A stretch of DNA of 64,000 nt from Campylorhamphus procurvoides. Lineage: Eukaryota; Chordata; Aves; Passeriformes; Dendrocolaptidae. Of this stretch, positions 53,101-64,000 are shown piece by piece. The notes below the pieces were generated by a model. It had not been told where the DNA came from and did no database searches. It worked only from the letters and a program-made list of their open reading frames with translations. A program made the translations under genes and the position numbers. The stretch's first letter is position 1; each line of letters opens with the position of its first letter. The stretch spans positions 3,713,838 to 3,777,837 of the forward strand of contig WBMV01004137.1 of assembly GCA_013396655.1 (NCBI GenBank), written 5' to 3'.

Positions 53101-56100
53101 TCTTTGCTGAAACACAGACAGAGGTTTAATATGTATCAATATATATTTTAAGACAGGCAGTGGAGAAAACAGCAATATGTACAGTTGAAAGTATAGTGGG
53201 AGGGAAAAGAGGATTTCAGTAGGCAGAATTTCAAGCTGGACTCTGTGTGGGGGACTAGGAAAAATTTGTCTACTTTTATGAAGAAACCCAAAAGATCTTA
53301 AATGGCCATAAGTATTTTGACTTTGACATACATCTAATCTGAAATACATTGCCCCCAGTAGCAGCGTGCCTCCAATGCTGTGTACTGGGAATTTGACTCA
53401 GTTCTAATTCAGAGGCAAGAATAAAACCTACTGAGGAGTTATTGTGGTTTCCTGCAGCAAATGTATGCTTTTAGAGGCATTGAGCTAATGATCCGGCACA
53501 GCTCTGCTTTAAAATGGTGAGAACTGCAAGGATAGCAGGGTTTGATGGTACTCTGTGTTCACAGGCCTATTAGAATAAAATGTTAGTCTTAAAAAGCACA
53601 TATGGTTTAAAAAAATGGGATGGAAATGGAAGGAAGTGTTCTTATGTAATTAGCCTAAGTGTATATTCATTTAATATCATACCTCTAAAACGTTTTGTGT
53701 GTAGTTGCACCGGAAATATTTGTTGGTAGTACAGGATTGGATAAGGAGTTGTGCATTTGCTAATACTTAAGCAGATGATCTGAGCTGTGACTCATGTTTT
53801 GAACAGTGGTATGTGGTGCCCGTAGTGTACACAGGCTCATGAATGCCTCCATTCATGCCCATCTGTTAAGATGGCAGTGTGCCCATATACAAGTGGATTG
53901 ATTGGTCCCTTTCCTAGGAAGTGTAGTGCCAGACTGTTAGGAGCTTGGATGGCAAGCTTATCTAACACTGCAAACAGCATCTCTGTTGCAGGAAATCCCT
54001 TCTCAGTATTAGGACTGAAACATTAATAGGTGATTTGATGTACCCTGGAGGATATTTTATGTGTTGAAAGAAACTACTGAAACATGGCAGAGGAAGGAAG
54101 ACTGCCCATCTCACAGCATGGCAGGATACTGAGAGGAAGTATCTGATGGCTTGTTCTGCAGCAGAATTGCCTAGAGACAGCCCTAGACAGCTGTTGCAGT
54201 CATGCAAGGGCAGATGGTGTTGGGCAGTGGAACAGATCGGATGGATCTCTTCACAGTATCTCCTAGATGCTTGTTAATGGAATTAGCCCAAAAGGCATTA
54301 TGTTAAATGGCTGTGTCATGTCCTGCATTGAACTGTGCACAGTACTTGCAGAAAATTCTGAAGTTCAATAAGAAAAGGTAGATAGTTTTTCTGTAATGCT
54401 CTCTGGCTTAAGTGGGCAGTTTCTGTCTAGGTAGCTGACGCTGAACTTCTTCAAAGAACCTGCCTTTATGCCAGGGTTATCTACGGAACTTGCATTAGTA
54501 GGGGTGATTTAATAGACCCCCTACAATGTAGGTTGGAATTTTATGTCTGATTTAGGCAGACTGAATCCCAGTTAGAGAACCTTGGAGAAATGCACAGGTT
54601 TCAAATATTTTTGTCTGGACCTGGTGCCCAGGGTGAAGGGCAGATTTAACCATCTTTTATGTGCACAGTAAAGTTAATCTGATAAACAAAAGAATATTTT
54701 GTGATGCACAGAAGTATTGCTCACTTAACATTATGGAGCTCTGATAAGGTGGATTTTTTCTTTATTTAAAGAATATTTCTAAATGCTGCTTATGTTTTAA
54801 GAAGCAATGGTACTGAGCCTATAAAACTCCTAATGGCTGATTTTTTGTGAAACTGTCGTGATTTTGAACCTTCAATTGTTCAGTGTTAGTTCTCTTTGCA
54901 CTTTTACTGCCCTACCTGTCCTCATAATGAAAATTTGCTGTAATGTGCAAGGTGCCTGTCTTGACTTTAGCCATTGTCTCTAGAGAGTGTGTGTGTCTGT
55001 TCATCGTGGCAGATACATAATTGAGCTGGCTGATCGCTGTGTCAGCAAGCTAAGTCCCTCTTCCATGTCCGTAATTCTCCAGCTCTAAACACACTTGACA
55101 GTTAGCTGGTGACCTTAGAAAGTCTTTTCATCTCTGACTCCACAAGTGGTAGCGTGACTGCTGGGGCAGTGTTTTGGCAAGGATAATAATAGCTTAAAAC
55201 ACATTGAGTTTAAAAGCAGACATCTAAATGCATTTGTCCAAATGACAAAGATGAGACAGTTCATGAAGTCTCACGTACAGCTGCAGTAACTGGTACATGA
55301 ACAGGCACTGTTTGGCTTAACTTCTTCTGGTTTCCAAATATTTTTTCCCCAGACCTTTGCTGTTTAAATAACAGAAACTGATGTTAGTATTTAAGTGGAT
55401 TCCAGGAGGTGGCAAAACAGATAATAATACTTTTCTTTATGTAGAGAGGTTTTATTACATCCATCAGCAAAACCTCTGAGCATTTTAAATGAGATCTATG
55501 CTGCTGTCATGGTCTAATGCATTATAAAAGCAAAAAGGGAAAATGAATTATTGTCAGATTTTTGGTGGGCAGGGTAATCTTTTAGAACTGCAGAGGGATT
55601 CCCTTGTTCTACTAAGGAGCAGCCTGGATATGTGGGTGAATCCTGTGTTCATCCTACGCTCCTCACTTGGCACTCAGCAACCTTTTGCTGCATGTTGTTT
55701 GTCACTTGAAGAAAGCTTAGCTCTGGGAATAACAGTAGTGAATGGAGCTTTTGGTTAGGTAGAAGAGGCTGATATGAACCTAAACCAAGATTTCTGTATT
55801 TTTAATTTTTTCTTTTTTAACCTAGGGACAGTGAGAGATGGGGTGCAGCAGCCAGATTTTGGACCAGATTCATTACAAAAATTGTATTCCACTTAGATTA
55901 AAAAATTGAACATGGATTTTAGGGCAGTGTTTCTATAGTGCCTTGACTCCAATCCATTAAAGATTATTCAGTTTAAAAATTGTGCCTCTGAAATTCATGG
56001 TGGTTATAAGAGACTTAATGCTGACAAGAGCTTAGAGAGGGCAGTCACCTGAACATCCCGGTGAACCCTGATGGGAATGATGTATTCTTAGAATAACTTT

Positions 56101-58472
56101 CTGGAAAGCCACAGAAGCAAGCAAAGTTTACATACAGCAATTCTTGCTCTTCAAAACTTTGGTCCATGACAGACCACATGCAAAAAAGAGGTAGAAATGG
56201 CATTGGCCCTTGCGAGGGCATTGTAACTATTCTCCATCATAGAACACAGGAAGATCCAGAAGAGACTCAGACTTGAATCAAGTCTTATTTCTGCAATATC
56301 CTTGACCGCTGGGCAAAGGAGCAGGTAAAATGTGTCAGTATTCAAGTGGAAAAATAGGACCAGTTTTCTCCAAAAGAGCCTTGTCTCTGCAGCCTTCATG
56401 GTGAGCTGCCACATGCCAGCTCACACCATGCTGCATTTGAAGTGGTGGTTTCTTGGTTGGTATCTGGCCAAATGCCTCAGCTGCTCATGCAAATGATTCA
56501 CTGCAAATCAATGAGATTTTCTAGACACAAGCAGTTAATATTTCAACAAGCAACTGCAGATGAAATTGCTGTGTCAGATTGCGTGGCAAAGAGAGCTGTT
56601 GCCCTTGTTCAGAAAATTCTATGCCTGGAGCATTTTCAGACCTTCCCATTTCAGTTATCTGAAAAATTCTGCTTTCTGATCAATTTTGAAATGTTCAGAG
56701 TCTCTCTACGCCAGTCTTTTTTCGACTTTGTTTTTCTAGTTTGGAAGAATCAAAGATGAAACATGGTGTTTTCTACCCCCTGGCAAACCTCAGGAGGCAG
56801 ATTACTGCTGCAGACTTTGCTCTGATTCTGCAACTGTCCTAATGTATATAACTGTATATTAGAATAAGAGGTCATTGCTATCATTCAGGTCTTTCTGAGA
56901 AACTTTTTGCTGGATGCTCTGCTTGCCCAAGCATGGTCATGCATGTGTAGATGCATTTTGGTTCATTTTCCAAGCAGAAAAGCTGTGTATTGTTCCGTTC
57001 ATTCTCTGTGTGCAGGATTTGTCAGATTCCCGGAAAACTTCTACCTTGAAACATGTCAGTCCAATAACAGTGAAAAAAAGTAGATGCACCATGGTTTCAT
57101 TCAACAAACAATATTTTTAAAAGAAATATTTGAATCTGTTAAAAAAAGGCATGCCAGAAAAGCACGGGAGCTTCTCAGTCCATGTCTGTCACTTTTGCCC
57201 CCCTCTTCTAAAGAAATTTATGTCACCCAGAGGACACCGTCCTGAACTTTTGGCCAATATCCTAGACTTGAATTCCCACGTAGAAGAGCATTTACTTAGG
57301 AAAATAATATCACGTGGCAGCGAGTAGGCACAATACTACCTCTGCTGCCAGAATGTACTGACTGTAAATGAAGCTGTGGCAGATGGTCTGAAATGTTTCA
57401 GTACTTTCTTTCTCTAGACCAGGATTACCCAATTAATTTGTATTATGACGCATTGAGTCATTTTATTGGTTTCTGGTGAGACACGTGGGGTGCACTGGAT
57501 CTACCTGTTGACCAAGCAGGGTCTGCTGGTGGGGTAAGGGCAGCTAACAGCCAAATCCCTGGGACAGCAGACTCTTGGTGGGGCCAGATGTACAGGAAGG
57601 AATGTCGGATCATCATTCAGGACACCAGGGACAAGGTCCATTGTAATGAGAAGAAATGGACTCTTGATTCAGATCATAGCCAAGTCCACCAAGCAGCCCT
57701 GTCTTACTGAGAGCTGGCATTTCACTTGGTAATGAAGTTCCTATATCCACTATACCTGCAGAAGTAGCTTTATGTTAATGTTTATGGAACGCTGTCCTCA
57801 TGCATGGTATTTGGTAGATAGGTCAAAAGGCTGGTAGGACAGTTTTGTTGTGATGAGCAAAATGTGTAGGGGAACAAAAAGGTTATTTTCCATAAGAAAA
57901 TGGTGATGCGTATGGAAATTTGGTATAGCTTAGACAAAATGTATAGGGAAGAAAGAGCCAAATATGTCATCAATATTTTGTCATATTGGATAGAGAGAGG
58001 CTAGTGCAATCACTTTAGTTTGGCACAGAAAAATGAGCAGCTATAATTTTGATAGGTTTATTAGGAGTGACTTTGAAGTGTAACCTAGTAAATACAGCCC
58101 ATCAAACCAGAATTAGGCCAGCTGCATATTACTGGAATAGCTCAAGGAAAATGTCCTTGTCTGTTCTATCCTCGTCTCTGGGTACATGTTTTCACTGAGT
58201 TAAGAAAAGTCAGTGGAATTGCATTTTAAAGTGTTGTCACTTCACAGTCTGTCACAGGGCTTTTGCCAGCTCCCTTCAGAAGGAGTTGCTGCCCATAACT
58301 GTGCCAGCTGGTTGATCTGATCATCCCGCCGCTTTACTAGAAAATCTAAATATACAGCAGTACGAGCTGAAATGTGTCTGCTGTCCTGTTTTGCAACTAT
58401 TCTGCATTTGAATGAAGAACTACTTTCACATGAAAGCAGTACTGAAGCTCTCTCTATCTTTCTGTTCTATAG

Positions 58473-58582
58473 GTTGTCATTTTGTATTTTGAGCCAAGTG
58501 TATTTCGCTGTGTTCTCCTAAGATGGGTTCGTCTTCTGGGCTTTGCTACTGTTTATGGAACTGTGACGCTCAAGCTGCACAG
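58473..58582 (+). CDS. GPR158: GPR158 exon: end of TM2, first extracellular loop and TM3
   Basis: The exon has 110 nt: 36 codons and two bases of a split Arg codon (phase 0 in, phase 2 out). It encodes VVILYFEPSVFRCVLLRW, then VRLLGFATVYGTVTLKLH. VVILYF finishes TM2 and EPSVFR is the short extracellular loop. The Cys at exon residue 13 is at the place of the conserved TM3 cysteine that pairs with extracellular loop 2 in class C receptors. TM3 runs to the basic KLHR. Acceptor ttctatag and donor AG|gtattt are acceptable, the donor weaker than the others. The next expected exon (starting VLKVFLSR in the family) was looked for downstream and does not occur before the window ends. Confidence 0.98.
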
Positions 58583-60065
58583 GTATTTCACATATTAATT
58601 TCCATCTCTGTGGGAGTATGTGCAATCTGTGTGGGTACTTAGATGGAAGAGCTGCAGATATTATCATAAACAGGTGCCGTTTCTGATTTTAAAACCACTG
58701 TGTATTTCTCCTCAGTTTTCCTGCTCAAATGATATGCTGCTAATGCCATTTGAGAGCTATGAATGCAGACAGGATTTGATGAAAATATATGTATCAACTG
58801 TAAAATTGTGCAAGAACCCCTTTTTGCAGAAGGTGAATTTAGGATATAGATATAGGCGAATATAGAAGATACAGAAGTGTTCACAGAGTGATCAAAAGTT
58901 TCCCTGTAAAGTGTTCATAGAAAGATGCTTTTGAATTGTTTAGCTACAGCAATGATGGGTAAAACTGTAACAGACTATGGCGTGTGTACCTACTATGTTT
59001 TCTTACGGCACTTAAGTCAAGGGCTGCTTTCTTAAGGCAGTCACAGCAGACAGGCTCCACACTCACAAGCATCAGTAACTGCCAGCAAAAATGTGTGGGA
59101 AATTCTGGGTTCCACAGGGTTGGGAATGTGTTCACGTTTGATTCAGAGATTTAAGATGTAGAGGCCCAACTTCAATTCCCACTTCTACAGTCCCCTTAAA
59201 AATTTAAGCCTTTTCTGTGTATGCTGTATAAAATCTTAATGCTTTTTCCTCTTTAAACTTTAATGAAAAAAATTACTGATACATTCTGTGAATATTTTTA
59301 TTCAAGCAAAGCGATAAGCAGTATATTGATACTTGGACATATTGGATGAACTATGCTTGCTCATCTTTTTATCTTAGTTTCATTACTGTGTTGGCATATT
59401 AGATAGAGGAGGTTTGATATTATGCTCATAAACTGAATGAGAACTAAAAATATCTTGTGTATCATGATGCATTATTGACTTGTCACATTTTAGGTGGAAA
59501 ACCCTGCTTTCTCATTGAAATAGAGCATCTTCTTGCAGCTCCCTTTTATTTGCATCCCTGGGTACAAGTATAGACTTTGGCTAGTAAACACTGATTGTAA
59601 AGTGGTACGTGTGGCCACATCTTTGCATTGAAATTGATCAAGAAAATCCCACACCCTCCTGGTATTTTCTGGAATGAATAATTTCTGATGCAACGAGTAA
59701 AAGAACTATAGAGCATTTTAAATGAGAGAGAACCGGTGACTTTGCTTGGATGCTTTGTTATATATAGAGAGAAACAGCCTAAGACTGTGGGTAACTCATG
59801 TTGTCATTGCAGTTCTGCTATCCTATAAGGTTGTTTATATGATTTTACATAATGTGAGGAAGCAATATCCTGACAGGGTAGTTGATTTTCCACTCCTGAC
59901 GTGAGGGCAGGCTGCAGAATTGGGCAGAAAGTCTTGCACTTTTGCTTTGTTCATTCAGCCGTTTGGTGTTACTTGGCAGCTGTGCTGACAGGGTCAGCAA
60001 GCGGGACAAAGACTGAATAAGAAACCAAGAATGAAATATATCCTCATTCTTGATCAGCACAAAGT

Positions 60066-60650
60066 GATGAAGGCTAGCAGCACACTGGACTGTATCAACA
60101 GGACAGTAGCCAGAAGGATTATTCTCCTTTACTCAGCATGCCTTAGACCATATCTGCAATGATGTGTCCAGACATCAGTGAACTTGGATGAGTTCAGTGA
60201 AAGGCCATCAAAATGGTCAGGGCTTGGAGCACTTGTTCTGCAAGGAGGGGGTGAGGTAACAGGGCTTCTTCAGCCTGGAGAAGGGATGGCATTGGAGGGA
60301 CCTAACAGCAGCTATCTGGCACCTAAGGGGAAGTGAAGCCATGTTCTCTACAGCAATGTGTATTGGGAGAACAAAATACAATGACAAAATGAAATGAGAG
60401 AGTTCTATTTTATACAATAGAAATTAATATCCGGGTCAATGTTATACAAGGAAAGCATTTGCACTATCAGGGTAATTAAGCAGTGGAGCTGGTTGCTCAT
60501 GGGTTTATGACTTTCCATACTTGGAGGTTTTTGAGACACAACTGGGTAAAGCTCTGAGCAACCTGGTATGGACTCACTGTTAAGTGTGCTGTGAGCACTG
60601 GATGGCCACCTCAGGTAACTGCAACCTGAATAATTCTGTATTTCTTTGTG
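60066..60650 (+). mobile_element. CR1 LINE, long 3' part, plus strand
   Basis: The + strand reads along the CR1 open reading frame and 3' UTR: gtatcaacaggacagtagcc, ctcctttactcagcatgcct, gtgaaaggccatcaaaatgg, ggcttggagcacttgttctg, ttcagcctggagaaggg, then, after diverged sequence, aattaagcagtggagctggt, cttggaggtttttgagacac and gagcaacctggtatgg. It is 5'-truncated near 60066 and ends about 60650 with a degraded attctgtatttctttg tail. It has many substitutions and small deletions and no coding potential. Confidence 0.85.
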
Positions 60651-61776
60651 AAACATGAAGAGGGAAAGAAACCATTTAGTATGTCTATCTAGACTTACTT
60701 TATCTAGGAATCTAGATTTTTGTACAGAACATTTCAGTCACAGAGTGTGTCTTGCAAAAAAACTGAGTCAAGTTAGATTATGTGTTTTATTATATACATT
60801 CAGCGTAGTTATGCTAATTAGGAGAAATATGATGCTGATAGAAATTTGTTAGAAAGTTTTGCAGATCTAATTCAACCTGCAGTCCTTACAGGATTGAGAA
60901 ATGGGTTACTGCAGACACCACATATCCTCATGGCAAGCACTGGTTCCCTCCTGCAGCTTGTTTTTGTCTTGCCTGGGGAAAGGACCGCTTGCTAGCAAGG
61001 AACTTGTGATCTTTCTAAGTTTAATGGGAAAACCAATATTGTGTAAAGGCAGCTATTAATGATAATGAGAAAGTCTAAAGCTGTAGTTCTCAACAAATGA
61101 GGTGCTTTCAGTAGCACTGGAGCATGAAGGTTAACCAAAGCCAGGTAGGAGTCACTAGAAACACTTGTTTCCTTTGTAGGTTTTTTTTTTGTCTGTAGCT
61201 CCCCACTTCCTAAAGAGGTCTCAGAGGTTTTGTTATGGTCAAGCATCAAGGAGAAATCAGAAAAGTAGCCAAAAGCAGATGCTTAAGGAAGAGTAAAAGA
61301 ACATCTACTGATTCATTCTTTGAACACCTGTCACAGTCAATTTCTACAGTGCCTCATCTTAAATTGCCTCTTTCTTATTCATTGTGCATTTCTAAAATAA
61401 CAAGCTGATGTTTGTGGGGGTGGAAGTATGGGGGTGAGGAAATGAGTTTAATTTAAGAAATCTAGCTGTAGAGCCAGGAACATAAAATACAATACTTTCC
61501 TTAACAATGAATTCTTCAAAATAATTCTCTCAAGAAATAATGGTGTTTCAAATTTAACCTTTTGGGTTTAAAGGATCTGCTGATGTTGTAACTTTCAGTA
61601 CATTTGTGTGAGTGAAGAGACTCTGTGTCCTTTTTCAAGCTCTGCGTTTTATGAACAGGTTATCTCATTATTTTTAATAACGAGATAACTTCTGTCATCT
61701 TGGTGTCAGGATTAATACAGGCTCCTTAATTCTGGACTAAAGCATAAGAATGAAAGGAAGTTATATACCTACAGAT

Positions 61777-61798
61777 GTATGTATGTGTGTGTGTATAT
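61777..61798. repeat. (TG)n microsatellite
   Basis: A short run of tgta and tg units, interrupted and not long. Confidence 0.7.
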
Positions 61799-62184
61799 GT
61801 AGGATAGCTTACAGAGATTTTAGGAAAATGAAATCCAGGAATGGGGGGGTCTCTAGTTTGTGGGAGTCTCCATTTCTTATAGTACTAAGAGAAACACAGA
61901 AGGGTGGGAAATGCAAAGGTATGGAGAAGGTAATGGGAAATATGACAATGACATAAGATGGTTTTTTTTGTCAGTAGTGATGGTGGGCTGGGCGTGCTAG
62001 TGGGAGAACAAGATGTTAACACTATGAGGCAATTCTGCACTTCATCTAAATGCTGTGCTAAGATTACATAGCTGTGCCTTGCCATCTGGTACAGTTGGAG
62101 CAAGTGGTGGACCTTCCTACAGATCTTTGTAGGGGAGAAAGAGAGGGGGAGAAAAGCAGTATGGATAGCAGCAAGTGCTTAAGG

Positions 62185-62253
62185 GCATGTTGGACTCAAT
62201 GATCTTAAGGGTCTTTTCCACCCTAAATGATTCAATGATTCCATGATTCTGTG
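62185..62253 (+). mobile_element. CR1 LINE 3' terminus, plus strand
   Basis: The stretch gttggactcaatgatcttaa, gggtcttttccaccctaaat and ttcaatgattccatgattct is the terminal 70 bp of a CR1 copy. The tail repeat is well preserved, so it is younger than the other CR1 pieces. It lies about 100 bp before an LTR. Confidence 0.9.
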
Positions 62254-62354
62254 GGTCATGGTTCCGTATCTTACCAAAGAAGAGACTCGTGCTAGCAGAG
62301 AACCCAAAGATGTCAGTTTGCTTCTTGAAGCATCAGTGCTGTGAGAACATGGTG

Positions 62355-62745
62355 TGTCCTGGTTCCACTAGGACAGGGTTTGTTTTTGCATCAGCCAGGA
62401 GGGGCATGGCCAGGACTCTGGGGTTATTGGATACCACTTCAACACCCTGTACAGAGGTGACAGAGAGGGTGGGCTTTTTCCAGCTTTGCCGGGGTATGCG
62501 ATTGGGTGGCATGTGGTGAGCATTCACATGTGAATTGTTCACCTACCTTGTACACTCTGTTATTAGCTCTGTTGTTGCTGTTCATTTTCTTATTTCGTTG
62601 CTGTTTCTGGTAAGTTGTTCTTATCTCAATCTGCGATCTCTGCGATCTCCACCTATTTGTACCTCCAGTTCTTCTCTCCATCTCGCTGCAGGGGGAAGTT
62701 TTTTGGAGTGGTTTTCGGTCCAGCTGTAGAGATGTTTACACCATA
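62355..62745 (+). mobile_element. Solo LTR of an endogenous retrovirus (ERVL-like), plus strand
   Basis: The sequence starts tgtcctggttccactaggac and contains gttgttcttatctcaatctg followed by a CT-rich block and ggtccagctgtag, then a degraded end near ttacaccata. These parts and their order match the LTR at 38135-38515, which lies in the opposite orientation. I see no clear target-site duplication and the 3' end is uncertain. No retroviral genes are next to it. Confidence 0.65.
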
Positions 62746-64000
62746 AGGACTTATTATAATTATTCCAGCCATTTGTCTATCTCTTCCCTAGAAGTGGCAT
62801 ATTTTAGCACCTGAGGCTGTATGCACTGAGTCCTACAAAGCTTTGTGAAAATCCATGTTGGGGCAGAAAACAGAACTGTTCCTACAGACCAAAGGCTGCA
62901 ACCTACAGCATGAGCAGGTCCTTCTCTGCCTGATGTGACCCTGGTGGTCGGTGGGCACATGATGCTAGTGGCTCCAACACTGTGCCTCAGGCCTGACTGC
63001 TTGAGGAGGTGACAGAGGAATAGGGGCTTTAGGAGATGGGGCAGAGTAAAGGCTGGCATATGCAGTTTAGGGAGGGAGGGAGCTGGACATGCTGAAAAAG
63101 TGTTATGCATGTACAGTAGGAGCCCATAAGGAATGAAGTCTCACTAATTAGACTGGTCATGGAAAAATCTGGTTTTTTGTTAGCATGTCTTAACCTAATT
63201 AATTAATTTCCTGAGTATAATTAATTTCTCGTCTGCTGCAAACCTTTGCTACTTTAATTATTTTTATGGTATACAAAAAATCAGAGCTTTAGACACTAAA
63301 TTTCATATAGCGTTCCTTCATGATGCACATTCAAGATTAAATTCTCAGTTTTGTAGTTCTTCTAGATTAAATGAGTCTCATTGTGTTGTGTTGTGGCTTT
63401 TTTCCCAATAAAATCTGCATTATTAAAATCCTGTTTAGCTCTTCTGTATCCCAGCCATTCTCAAGCAATAACTAGCCTTAACTAGACAGCATAATGGTTC
63501 AGTTTTGTATTTCTAAATAAAATATCTACTTTCTTATGTATAAACTAATAAAATGTAGCACAGCTGTTACAAAAACACCCAGTGCAGAATTAATCTTGAT
63601 GGACTGCATTGTAGAAGTGGGACTAATAAACATTTATCTTAAAGCAAAAAAGTCAGCAGCATATACGATTATTAGAGCACTGTGATCCTGAAAATATTCT
63701 CATCTATATTACTATTAATATTTAATTTATAGCTGAATATTGTCGATATAGCTGTAAAGCTCCATGGGCTGGTTTTTTAATCACCTTAATACAGCAAACA
63801 TTCTGCTTTATCATAATAGACCGAGTTTGGCTGGGAAAGTTCAAAGAGAAGATAAAGAAAGTATCTGGTGTTTTAATATTAAATCATGTTGCTATAATGA
63901 TTAGAAAAAACCCAGCAGTGGGTTGGAAGGCCCTGTGTAATGATCCACAGGTATCACAAGACCTTTCAGATGTCTTTTGATGGTATGCAAGAGCACCACA

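Larger units (their letters stand above)
32766..58472 (+). other. GPR158: GPR158 intron, 25707 nt
   Basis: A complete phase-0 intron, gtaagt to ttctatag. It contains a 61-bp direct repeat with an N (33691-33893), a weak L2-like trace (35.1 kb), a CR1 3' end (35680-35918), a CR1 split by a solo LTR (38047-38590), a G-run (41867-41875), a 17-bp direct repeat (47136-47179) and a short perfect palindrome (50224-50244). The long stretch from 38600 to 58470 otherwise holds no repeat or gene I can recognise. The 164-codon ORF at 47056-47550 looks like chance. Confidence 0.9.
1..64000 (+). other. GPR158: GPR158 gene body, internal part (four exons and flanking introns)
   Basis: The whole window lies inside one gene on the + strand. 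Four exons joined in order give an uninterrupted protein segment of about 167 residues that I recognise as GPR158: stalk cysteines, then TM1, TM2 and TM3. Known of the family: GPR158 is a class C orphan receptor of the neuronal plasma membrane with an extracellular Cache domain. It binds the RGS7-Gbeta5 complex, and glycine has been reported as its ligand. Visible introns are 7071, 16936 and 25707 nt long, with at least 8368 nt before the first visible exon and at least 5418 nt after the last. Neither promoter nor polyadenylation site is in the window. The paralogue GPR179 is the main alternative, but the TM1-TM3 wording fits GPR158 better. Confidence 0.95.
58583..64000 (+). other. GPR158: GPR158 intron (5' part)
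   Basis: This intron begins after the TM3 exon in phase 2 and runs past the window end. It contains a long CR1 3' part (60066-60650), a TG-rich repeat (61777-61798), a 14-bp hairpin (61659-61689), a CR1 tail (62185-62253) and a solo LTR (62355-62745). The stretches 58583-60060, 60660-61650 and 62750-64000 hold no recognised element; the last is notably AT-rich and free of repeats. Confidence 0.85.

Noticed and set aside
1..64000. CRISPR arrays, operons, prophage or biosynthetic clusters
   Set aside because: Vertebrate intronic sequence; no regularly spaced repeats and no dense run of bacterial-type ORFs were seen.

Overview
The window is from the nuclear genome of a bird, in draft-assembly quality. 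The bird assignment rests on several CR1 retrotransposon pieces with the typical avian 3' end, on two LTRs of a type widespread in birds, and on vertebrate-type exons inside long AT-rich introns. One ambiguous base (N) sits at 33752. The species cannot be told from the sequence.

The only protein-coding gene I can support is part of GPR158 (the orphan class C GPCR now described as the metabotropic glycine receptor mGlyR), read on the + strand. Four consecutive internal exons are visible: 8369-8471 and 15543-15760 (cysteine-rich extracellular stalk, then TM1), 32697-32765 (TM2) and 58473-58582 (end of TM2, first extracellular loop, TM3). Intron phases join perfectly (1, 0, 0, 2), every boundary is AG/GT, and the reading frame is open across all joins. 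Earlier exons (signal peptide, Cache domain) and later ones (TM4-TM7, long C-terminal tail) lie outside the window. About 99 percent of the window is therefore intron.

Intron contents, left to right: a CR1 copy on the minus strand (748-1160); a coding-like but unidentified ORF (7931-8167); a possible ancient L2-like trace (about 13.6-13.8 kb, minus); a badly decayed RTE-type non-LTR retrotransposon (at least 20160-21600, plus) in which endonuclease and reverse-transcriptase motifs can still be read; a possible ancient L2-like fragment (about 26.07-26.25 kb); a 61-bp direct repeat at 142-bp spacing next to the N (33.7-33.9 kb); a weak L2-like YADD trace (35.1 kb); a CR1 3' end (35.68-35.92 kb); a CR1 interrupted by a solo LTR with a 5-bp target duplication (38.05-38.59 kb); a long CR1 3' part (60.07-60.65 kb); and a short CR1 tail followed by a second LTR of the same type in the opposite orientation (62.19-62.75 kb). 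The remaining intronic sequence is unremarkable AT-rich DNA with short simple repeats.

I found no operon, CRISPR, tRNA, rRNA or novel defence or biosynthetic system. The most interesting item is the fossil RTE element; the rest is retrotransposon archaeology and small structural oddities.
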